Positions 56,267 through 64,000 of a DNA stretch of 64,000 nt are shown here, piece after piece. The number at the start of each line of letters is the position of its first letter. The first letter of the stretch is position 1. The translations under genes and the position numbers were made by a program. The notes beneath the pieces are model-generated. The model was not told the origin of the DNA. It did not search any database and worked only from the letters and a program-made list of their open reading frames with translations. Source of the stretch: Candidatus Zixiibacteriota bacterium (GTDB lineage: Bacteria; Zixibacteria; MSB-5A5; GN15; FEB-12); NCBI GenBank assembly GCA_022571985.1, contig JACZWU010000002.1, forward strand, positions 248,001 to 312,000. Direction: 5' to 3'.

Positions 56267-56867
56267 AAGACTGGTATTTATGGTAATAGTCTTGACCTTA
56301 CTGGCAGCGTCATCGTCATCCGGTTTTGATGGCAATCGCAAGGGCTTTGTTTTGGGCGGGGGTCTGGGATTCGCGCCTACTTCAGGATGGTCGGGAAATT
56401 TAGCTGATGTGAACACATCGCAGGTCATCGACACTAATGAATATAAAACCGGTGCAGGGTTCAACTTTTTGATAGGTCATGGCTGGGATGAAAAGAATTT
56501 AATTGTATTTGAAATAAATATGTCGCGCAGGATTTCAGACTTGTTTGTAATTCGAAATTCGACAGGTCAAATTGAACGTCAGCCGATCGTTTTGCAGGGA
56601 TATATTGGAGCCGTTTGGTACCATTACTTCGGTGCACCCGGGCGCACCCTGTTTACAACGTTGGGTTTAGGTCAGTATCGTTTTGCTAGAGTTTATTCTT
56701 CAGTCTTTCTTCAAAGTGCTGGCACGGGATTAATGATTGGCGGTGGTTACGAATTTGCACGCCATTGGCAGTTTGGCGGATACTTAAGTACCGGATTTAC
56801 GACTGAGAAACTTGGATACTGGAATTATACTGATCTCAAGGTATTGGTGAGTATGGTGGCGTTTTAG
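56220..56867 (+). CDS. Outer-membrane barrel protein with atpG-derived N-terminus (fusion 3)
   Basis: 215 residues. MATLREVKKRIKTVVSRL is joined to a hydrophobic stretch (VFMVIVLTLLAAS) and a mature barrel that is unlike fusions 1 and 2 (GFVLGGGLGFAPTSG, GYIGAVWYHYF, GLMIGGGYEFARHW). The same leader has therefore been attached to at least two barrel families. It lies 12 nt before atpG. Confidence 0.75.
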   Translation: MATLREVKKRIKTVVSRLVFMVIVLTLLAASSSSGFDGNRKGFVLGGGLGFAPTSGWSGNLADVNTSQVIDTNEYKTGAGFNFLIGHGWDEKNLIVFEINMSRRISDLFVIRNSTGQIERQPIVLQGYIGAVWYHYFGAPGRTLFTTLGLGQYRFARVYSSVFLQSAGTGLMIGGGYEFARHWQFGGYLSTGFTTEKLGYWNYTDLKVLVSMVAF

Positions 56868-56879
56868 CAAGAGAGAATT

Positions 56880-56926
56880 ATGGCAACACTAAGAGAAGTA
56901 AAAAAGAGAATCAAGTCTGTCGTTTC
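56880..56926 (+). repeat. atpG 5' end, source copy
   Basis: The intact copy inside atpG; similarity to the three leaders stops after about 47 bases. Confidence 0.9.
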
Positions 56927-57743
56927 TACCAGGCGCATAACCAGCGCTATGGAAATGGTAGCGGCCTCTAAGCTAAGGCGGGCACAGCAAAAGATAGAAC
57001 AGACCCGGCCCTATTCTCAAAAGATGGATGAAATGTTACAGCACCTGGCTGCCGGTTCGTCCGGCGATATCAGCCATCCCTATTTTGAGCAAAGAGATAT
57101 AAAGAAAAAGACACTAGTACTGGTAACTTCCGACCGCGGTCTGTGTGGTTCGTTTAACTCAAATGTTATCCGCAGAGCTGTTAACTGGCTGAGAGAAGAA
57201 GGCCTGCCGGAAGTGGAAATCGTAACAGTCGGCAAAAAAGGCAATGACCTGCTAAAAAGTCGCCAGTGGGAAATAATAAATGATTACAGCGACTGGGGAG
57301 GACAGTTAGTTTACGGCAAAGTGCGGGACCTGGTAGATTTTTTAACTCAGCGCTTTGTATCGGGTGAGACTGACTCCATACATATGATTTATACCCAGTT
57401 TATTTCTACTGTAAAATATAAGATTGTGGTTGAGCCATATTTGCCGCTCACCAGACCGGAATCAGGCGAAGCTGCCGGTATACGTTCACAATATATTTTT
57501 GAACCGACTCCGGAAAGTATTTATGAATCACTCATGCCAGGTTACGCCCTGACCAAAATGGTCACAGTCCTGGTAGATTCATTTGCGGCCGAGCATGGCA
57601 GTCGCATGATTGCCATGGGCAACGCCACCAGCAACGCCGGTGAAATGGTTGACGATTTGACGCTTCTTTATAACAAGACCCGTCAGGCACAGATTACCAA
57701 AGAATTGCTCGAAGTTATTTCGGGTGCGGATGCCTTAAAATGA
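56880..57743 (+). CDS. atpG: ATP synthase F1 subunit gamma
   Basis: 287 residues: N-terminal helix MATLREVKKRIKSVVSTRRITSAM, then MVAASKLRRAQ and a C-terminal helix ending TKELLEVISGADALK, as in typical gamma subunits that form the rotor shaft. AGAGAG precedes the ATG. Its first 16 codons are the source of three duplicated leaders upstream. The gene itself is intact. Confidence 0.96.
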   Translation: MATLREVKKRIKSVVSTRRITSAMEMVAASKLRRAQQKIEQTRPYSQKMDEMLQHLAAGSSGDISHPYFEQRDIKKKTLVLVTSDRGLCGSFNSNVIRRAVNWLREEGLPEVEIVTVGKKGNDLLKSRQWEIINDYSDWGGQLVYGKVRDLVDFLTQRFVSGETDSIHMIYTQFISTVKYKIVVEPYLPLTRPESGEAAGIRSQYIFEPTPESIYESLMPGYALTKMVTVLVDSFAAEHGSRMIAMGNATSNAGEMVDDLTLLYNKTRQAQITKELLEVISGADALK

Positions 57744-57781
57744 TAAATAATATTTCAAATATATCAATGGAGTCAAATTAG

Positions 57782-59194
<1,413 letters not shown>

Positions 59195-59199
59195 ACGCT

Positions 59200-59607
59200 A
59201 TGTTTCAACTTTCAATAGTCACGCCTGAGAAAGTAGTATTTGAGGGCCAGGTCGTCTCGCTTTTGGTACCCGGCATGGAAGGTTATCTGGGTGTTTTGTC
59301 AAATCATGCCCCACTCATTACCGCTCTGCAGCCGGGCAGAATAGAATTCCAGGATGATCAGGATAAAATTCAAATATTTTCTGTCTCAGGCGGGTTTGTC
59401 GAGGTCTCCGGCAACAAAGCCACACTGCTTGCAGATACGGCTGAGCATTGTGAAGAAATAGATATAGACAGAGCCCAGACAGCCCTGGAGCGAGCTCTCA
59501 AGTCCTTGCAGGACAAAGAGAAAGCCGGTGAGGTCAGCACTCCCGAAGCCAAAGAAGCCGCCAGAAGGGCCGCCAACAGAGTCAGGATTTATAAAGAGAC
59601 CCATTAG
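59200..59607 (+). CDS. atpC: ATP synthase F1 subunit epsilon
   Basis: 135 residues: the N-terminal beta-sandwich (ending about residue 85) with VPGMEGYLGVLSNHAPLITAL, then two C-terminal helices with an ERALKSLQDKEKAGEVS-type hairpin. It regulates and couples rotation. It starts 5 nt after atpD and ends the operon. Confidence 0.95.
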   Translation: MFQLSIVTPEKVVFEGQVVSLLVPGMEGYLGVLSNHAPLITALQPGRIEFQDDQDKIQIFSVSGGFVEVSGNKATLLADTAEHCEEIDIDRAQTALERALKSLQDKEKAGEVSTPEAKEAARRAANRVRIYKETH

Positions 59608-59665
59608 CCAAAGAGTTTTGAGCCTGGAATCCCTGCCCGTTTTAGAGCCTTAAGCCTATGTCCCC

Positions 59666-59687
59666 AAACGGCTTGAATGCCCGTTTT
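59666..59687 (+). terminator. Possible atp operon terminator
   Basis: AAACGG (59666-59671) and CCGTTT (59681-59686), 9-nt loop, then TTA. It is weak, but lies just before the next promoter. A second CCCGTTTTA copy at ~59637 could pair with the same arm. Confidence 0.4.
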
Positions 59688-59691
59688 ATCC

Positions 59692-59720
59692 TTGACATTC
59701 AGCCCCTGACAAGTTAGTCT
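59692..59720 (+). promoter_or_regulatory. Promoter of the yceD-rpmF-fab operon, predicted leaderless
   Basis: Perfect TTGACA (59692-59697), 17 bp spacer, TAGTCT (59715-59720), then exactly 8 nt to the ATG at 59729. Confidence 0.65.
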
Positions 59721-59728
59721 TACAAGCT

Positions 59729-60238
59729 ATGATATTGGACCTTAAGCATTGTGAAGCCTTTCCTTATCAGACAGAAATAACTGATGAGACAGCCAGAACT
59801 GTAACAGGCACAGCTAACATTCGGGTTATTAAGAACCTGAAACTAAAGCTGAATGTGCAGCAAGCTGATGACGAGTATTTTTGCCAGGGCAGGATTGAAG
59901 CAACAGCAGAGCTGGAATGCGCCCGTTGTACAAAGTTATTCGAACAGCAGCTTGCTACTGATATCGATTTTATAATCGCGCCCGAAGGTCGCAACAGAGC
60001 CAAAGAAGAAAATATAATTGATGATGAAGATTATGTGTATTACGATAACGATTTACGTGCCGATTTGTGGGAGATCCTCAGACAGGCTGTAATACTTGCA
60101 GTTAGCATGAAACCACTTTGCGTAGAAAACTGCCGCGGATTTTGTCCGGTTTGCGGCGGAGACAGAAATAAAAAGCAGTGTAACTGCCACAATGATAATT
60201 CTAAAAGTCAGTTTGCAGAGTTAAGAAATCTGCTTTAG
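59729..60238 (+). CDS. yceD: YceD/DUF177 family protein
   Basis: 169 residues. Contains CARCTKLF near 70 and the C-terminal zinc-like CRGFCPVCGGDRN...CNC, typical of DUF177. The family is nearly always beside rpmF and is implicated in rRNA or ribosome-related regulation. First gene of the downstream operon, with a strong leaderless promoter. Confidence 0.9.
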   Translation: MILDLKHCEAFPYQTEITDETARTVTGTANIRVIKNLKLKLNVQQADDEYFCQGRIEATAELECARCTKLFEQQLATDIDFIIAPEGRNRAKEENIIDDEDYVYYDNDLRADLWEILRQAVILAVSMKPLCVENCRGFCPVCGGDRNKKQCNCHNDNSKSQFAELRNLL

Positions 60239-60271
60239 AGATTGTAAACTTTTAACAGAAACTTGTAAGAT

Positions 60272-60454
60272 ATGCCACTTCCCAAACGAAGACATTCAAG
60301 AGCCCGCGGCAAAAGACGCCGTACCCACTGGAAAATTACATTGCCGGTACCGATTGACTGCCCGCAGTGTCATCACGCCCGGCTGCCGCATCATATCTGC
60401 CCCAACTGCGGCTTTTATAACGGTCGCCAGGTAATCGCCGGAAGCGAGACTTAG
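60272..60454 (+). CDS. rpmF: 50S ribosomal protein L32
   Basis: 60 residues: MPLPKRRHSRARGKRRR start and a zinc ribbon with CPQC and CPNC. The usual partner of yceD and plsX. Confidence 0.95.
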   Translation: MPLPKRRHSRARGKRRRTHWKITLPVPIDCPQCHHARLPHHICPNCGFYNGRQVIAGSET

Positions 60455-60497
60455 AATCAGCCATAGAGTCACTCTATAGCATGGAGAATACCGCTTC

Positions 60498-61604
60498 ATG
60501 ACAGATACTAAGAAGCAGTCGGTTGTTCTTGATGTTATGGGAGCAGATGCTGGCGCTGAGCTAATTATTTTAGGCGGGCTGGATGCAGCAGCTCAAATCG
60601 GAGACAAGCTGCATCTGATACTGGTCGGCCATCGCGATATAATCGAAAAAACTCTGGCACAGCAAACAGACGTCCCTGATAATATTGAGATAAAGCACGC
60701 CGAAGCCGAGGTTCCGATGGATCTGTCGGCCACCGAAGGAGCTCGCCTCAAAGACAGCTCTATCAAAGTCGGCATAAACCTGGTAAAAGAAGGCCAGGCT
60801 CGTGCTTTTGTTTCTCCCGGTAATACCGGCGCGGTCATGGCTACTGCGCTTTTAACTCTGGGACGAATGAGTCAGGTCAGCCGTCCGGCTATTGCCAGCT
60901 TGTTTCCTACCGCGGTCGGCCGGCCTACGGTCGTTCTTGATGTTGGCGCCAATGCCGAAAACAAGCCGCAGCATCTGGCCCAGTTTGCTGTTATGGGTTC
61001 GGTCTACGCTTCTATAATGCTGAATTTGGAGTCCCCCAGAGTAGGACTGGTTTCAATAGGCGAAGAGCGCAGCAAAGGAAATGAACTGATATTTAATGCG
61101 CAGGAACTGCTAAAGCATTCGACCATAAATTTTGTGGGCAACATAGAGGGACGGGACATTTTATCAGGAACTATTGATGTGGCGGTAACGGACGGATTTA
61201 CCGGAAATGTCATATTGAAACTTACAGAATCTATCAAGCCGATGCTGACTAAACATGTACAAAGACAGATTCAGACAAATCTTTTTTCACGGCTGGGTGT
61301 TTTTCTGCTGTGGCCTTTCTTAAGACGAATGCGCAGAACGCTTGATTATGCCGAAGTCGGCGGTGCTCCGCTTTTGGGAGTAAACGGCAATGTGCTGATT
61401 TGCCACGGTTCATCGGGCAGACGGGCAATTTGCAGTGCTGTAAAGACTGCTTATGAAATGGCTTCAAAAAGGATTGTTGAAAATATACACGAGAAATTAT
61501 TGACGGATCATTTTGGGATTAGTGATGGAAAAAAAGATAAGAGCCAGAATAACCGGAACAGGGTCGTTTGCACCACCGCAGGTGATGACCAATGCCGACC
61601 TTGA
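60498..61604 (+). CDS. plsX: Phosphate acyltransferase PlsX
   Basis: 368 residues. VVLDVMGADAG at the start and the conserved GNTGAVMATALLTLGRM and VTDGFTGNVILK segments fit PlsX, which makes acyl-phosphate from acyl-ACP for phospholipid synthesis. GGAGA precedes the ATG. Homology should end near HEKLL; the last ~25 residues come from reading through the start of fabH in another frame, an 80-base overlap. Confidence 0.93.
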   Translation: MTDTKKQSVVLDVMGADAGAELIILGGLDAAAQIGDKLHLILVGHRDIIEKTLAQQTDVPDNIEIKHAEAEVPMDLSATEGARLKDSSIKVGINLVKEGQARAFVSPGNTGAVMATALLTLGRMSQVSRPAIASLFPTAVGRPTVVLDVGANAENKPQHLAQFAVMGSVYASIMLNLESPRVGLVSIGEERSKGNELIFNAQELLKHSTINFVGNIEGRDILSGTIDVAVTDGFTGNVILKLTESIKPMLTKHVQRQIQTNLFSRLGVFLLWPFLRRMRRTLDYAEVGGAPLLGVNGNVLICHGSSGRRAICSAVKTAYEMASKRIVENIHEKLLTDHFGISDGKKDKSQNNRNRVVCTTAGDDQCRP

Positions 61605-62511
61605 GAAAATAGTCGACACCTCAGACGAGTGGATTGCTTCCCGGACCGGCATCAGAGAACGACGCATTGCCAACGGTATGGTGACCTCGGATTTGGCCGT
61701 AATAGCCGCCACCAACGCGCTGGAGATGTCCGGTACCGCCAAGGATGAGATTGAAATGATCATTCTGGGTACGGTTACGCCGGACTATCGTCTGCCATCG
61801 GCTGCCTGTGTCGTACAGCAAAAAATGGGGCTAAATAATGCCGCAGCTTTTGACGTAGTTGCGGCTTGCACTGGTTTTATTAACGCGCTGTCCATTGCCA
61901 GTTCATATATAGAAAATGGAAATATCAAGAAAGCTCTGGTTATCGGAGTTGAAAAACTATCCACTTTTACCAATTTCAAGGACCGTAATACCTGTGTTAT
62001 TTTTGGCGACGGAGCCGGGGCGGTTGTTGTTTCCGCCGAAGAAGGTGACCGGGGCATTATTAATTCATTTATAAAGTCCGACGGCCGCTACTTAAAACTG
62101 TTATGGTCCGAAGTAGGCGGGGCAGCCAATCCTTATTCCGAAAGTTTCGATTTTAACGGCACTGACAAAATAATGATGAATGGCTCCGACATTTTCAAAA
62201 TCGCTGTCAAAGAAATGAGCAACGCGACTCTTAAAGTGATCAATGACGCCGGACTGACAGTTGACGATATTTCTATAGTGGTGCCGCATCAGGCTAATAT
62301 CAGAATTATAGAATCGTTAGCTAAGAGAATAAAAATCAGTATGGATAAAGTCTTTTTGAATATTGCCAAATACGGCAATACCTCAGCCGCATCGGTACCG
62401 CTGGCATTAGATGAAGCCAACCGTGAAGGCCGCATAAAAGATGGTGATTATGTGGTTATGGTGGCTTTCGGCGGCGGCTTAATCTGGGGCGCGACATTGG
62501 TAAAGTGGTAA
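61525..62511 (+). CDS. fabH: Beta-ketoacyl-ACP synthase III
   Basis: 328 residues from the ATG at 61525, preferred over an in-frame TTG 12 bases earlier. Catalytic Cys in VVAACTGFINAL near 111, His in VPHQANIRI near 253 and Asn in KYGNTSAASVPLA complete the FabH triad. It condenses acetyl-CoA with malonyl-ACP to start fatty acids. It begins inside the end of plsX. Confidence 0.95.
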   Translation: MEKKIRARITGTGSFAPPQVMTNADLEKIVDTSDEWIASRTGIRERRIANGMVTSDLAVIAATNALEMSGTAKDEIEMIILGTVTPDYRLPSAACVVQQKMGLNNAAAFDVVAACTGFINALSIASSYIENGNIKKALVIGVEKLSTFTNFKDRNTCVIFGDGAGAVVVSAEEGDRGIINSFIKSDGRYLKLLWSEVGGAANPYSESFDFNGTDKIMMNGSDIFKIAVKEMSNATLKVINDAGLTVDDISIVVPHQANIRIIESLAKRIKISMDKVFLNIAKYGNTSAASVPLALDEANREGRIKDGDYVVMVAFGGGLIWGATLVKW

Positions 62512-62512
62512 T

Positions 62513-63445
62513 ATGAGCAAAACTGTTTTAATGTTTCCCGGTCAGGCATCGCAGTATGTCGGTATGGCCCAGGACCTGCACAATAACTTTGAAGAAGTCA
62601 GAAATTTGTACAAGCTGGCCTCAGATGAGTTAGGTGAAGATATTGCCAGGTTTTCGTTTGAAGGGCCTGCTGAAAAACTTAAACGAACCCGCTTTACCCA
62701 GCCGGCCATACTGCTTCATTCATTGGCTGTCTTGACCGCCTTAAAAGAAAGCCTGCCGCCTTTTGATTACGCCTGCGGGCATTCTCTGGGAGAGTATTCG
62801 GCGCTGGCAGCTACCGGAGCGATGAGTTTTGAGCTGGCCATCAAGGCAGTCGTCAAACGTGCCAGCCTTATGGAAGAAGCCTGTCAGGTAAGCCCCGGCG
62901 GTATGGCAGCAATAATCGGGCTGACGGAAGAACAAGTTTTGGAAGTATGCCGGAAAGCATCAAAGAACGGAGTAGTGGTACCGGCCAATTTTAATTCTAA
63001 ATCACAGATAGTAATTTCCGGAAGCGTCGAGGCTGTAAAAGTCGCTGCAGAAATTGCCAAATCTGATGGCGCTAAGCGGGCCATTATTCTCGAAGTCGGC
63101 GGAGCTTTTCATTCGCCTCTGATGGAGCCGGCCAAAGCAGGTATGCAGCAATTTTTAAAAGATGCGGATATTAAATGTTCGGCAGTTCCGGTAATCGCCA
63201 ATGTCTCAGCCAAACCGGTTGAGTCCTCTGCTGAAATCAAACAGCTGCTGGTTGCCCAGATTACTTCTCCGGTGAAGTGGTCACAGACTATGTCATATCT
63301 TGTCTCAAACGACTGCACTCGCGTTATAGAGATTGGACCGGGAAAAGTGCTGGCAGGTATGGCCAAAAGAGATATGTCGGCTGAAAAAATAACGAATCTT
63401 GATACAATAGAAGATATAGAATCACTTGCAACTGTGTCGGTTTAA
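62513..63445 (+). CDS. fabD: Malonyl-CoA:ACP transacylase
   Basis: 310 residues. FPGQASQYVGMAQDL at the start, nucleophile Ser in GHSLGEYSA near 91-93, and His in GAFHSPLMEPA near 202. One base separates it from the fabH stop. Confidence 0.96.
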   Translation: MSKTVLMFPGQASQYVGMAQDLHNNFEEVRNLYKLASDELGEDIARFSFEGPAEKLKRTRFTQPAILLHSLAVLTALKESLPPFDYACGHSLGEYSALAATGAMSFELAIKAVVKRASLMEEACQVSPGGMAAIIGLTEEQVLEVCRKASKNGVVVPANFNSKSQIVISGSVEAVKVAAEIAKSDGAKRAIILEVGGAFHSPLMEPAKAGMQQFLKDADIKCSAVPVIANVSAKPVESSAEIKQLLVAQITSPVKWSQTMSYLVSNDCTRVIEIGPGKVLAGMAKRDMSAEKITNLDTIEDIESLATVSV

Positions 63446-63472
63446 AGCAGGTATAGATTAACTCAATAAACT

Positions 63473-64000
63473 ATGAACTTTGAAAACAAGACAGTAATTG
63501 TGACCGGCTCTGCCAGAGGTATTGGCCGGACCATAGCGGAATACTTCGCCAAGCACAATGCTAACGTTGTCATCTCAGATATTGATAAAGAAGAGGTTGA
63601 CAAAGTAGTCGCAAAAATCGGGAGCAAGGCGCTTGGCATAAAGGCCGATGTCCTAAATCTGGAGGAAGTAGAAAATCTATTCGCAAAAACGGTCGAAAAA
63701 TTCGGCTCTGTCGATATTGTCGTAAATAATGCCGGAGTAACCAGGGATAATCTGCTGGTGCGCTTAAACGAAAAAGACTGGGATATGGTTCTTGACATCA
63801 ACCTCAAAGGTGCTTTTTTTGTCACAAAAACTGCTGCAAAAATTATGATGAAACAACGTTCAGGAAAGATTGTTAATATAAGCTCGGTAGTGGGCCTAAC
63901 CGGTAATGCCGGACAGGCTAACTACGCTGCTTCCAAAGCCGGTCTGATTGGGCTGACCAAAAGTGCAGCCAAAGAGTTAGCCGGCAGAGGCATTACTGTT
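63473..64000 (+). CDS. fabG: 3-oxoacyl-ACP reductase, 5' part (runs off the window)
   Basis: 176 codons to the window end. SDR motifs are TGSARGIG at 11-18, NNAG near 86, and the catalytic Ser (ISS) and Y-x3-K in NYAASK. It reduces 3-oxoacyl-ACP. It follows fabD by 27 nt. Confidence 0.94.
   Translation, partial: MNFENKTVIVTGSARGIGRTIAEYFAKHNANVVISDIDKEEVDKVVAKIGSKALGIKADVLNLEEVENLFAKTVEKFGSVDIVVNNAGVTRDNLLVRLNEKDWDMVLDINLKGAFFVTKTAAKIMMKQRSGKIVNISSVVGLTGNAGQANYAASKAGLIGLTKSAAKELAGRGITV

Overview
The window is a 64 kb stretch of a Gram-negative, aerobically respiring bacterial chromosome. Several genes end in a dockerin-like tail of the form GD.N.DG..(N/D)ILDLT(Y/F)..D.I(F/M)RGG. These tails, together with an alternative complex III plus caa3 oxidase locus and many large secreted proteins, resemble genomes of candidate phylum Zixibacteria and the wider FCB group. 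This assignment is an inference from gene style; no rRNA or taxonomic marker is present to settle it. LPS-export genes (lptF/lptG), an O-antigen ligase-like protein and outer-membrane beta-barrels indicate an outer membrane.

Layout. 1-5.8 kb: the lptF/lptG export permeases, an HD-domain exonuclease, tRNA-Ser, small orphan genes, a methyltransferase and a GT4 glycosyltransferase split into two coupled ORFs. 5.8-22.3 kb: a secreted-protein region with an FG-GAP propeller protein, a DUF885 hydrolase, a short dockerin protein and a tandem array of three ~1,175-residue dockerin paralogs. 22.3-35.2 kb: envelope and accessory genes (epimerase, CDP-alcohol phosphatidyltransferase, M14 peptidase, a MORC-like GHKL ATPase with a possible nuclease tail, AI-2E permease, an H1-like basic protein, tRNA-Lys, O-antigen ligase). 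These are separated by dispersed palindromic repeats. 34.3-48.8 kb: heme O synthase followed by actABCDEF (alternative complex III), sco, coxBACD (A2-type caa3 oxidase), a second sco and a DUF420 protein. 48.9-59.6 kb: a complete F1Fo ATP synthase operon (atpZ, atpI-like, atpBEFHA, then atpG, atpD, atpC). 59.7-64 kb: yceD-rpmF-plsX-fabH-fabD-fabG.

How they work together. Quinol electrons pass through alternative complex III and c-type hemes to the caa3 oxidase; Sco proteins mature CuA and CtaB supplies heme O. The resulting proton gradient drives the ATP synthase. The last block joins a ribosomal protein to fatty acid and phospholipid initiation.

The most striking signal is inside the ATP synthase operon. 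Five outer-membrane beta-barrel genes lie between atpA and atpG. Three of them start with a copy of the first 16 codons of atpG (MATLREVKKRI.xVVS), fused directly to a signal-peptide core and barrel. The start region of a core energy gene has therefore been duplicated and reused as the start and basic n-region of secreted proteins. Other points of interest are four genes whose -10 hexamer lies exactly 8 nt upstream of the ATG with no Shine-Dalgarno sequence (predicted leaderless mRNAs), a repeat-derived hairpin inside the atp operon, and the orphan GHKL-nuclease candidate.
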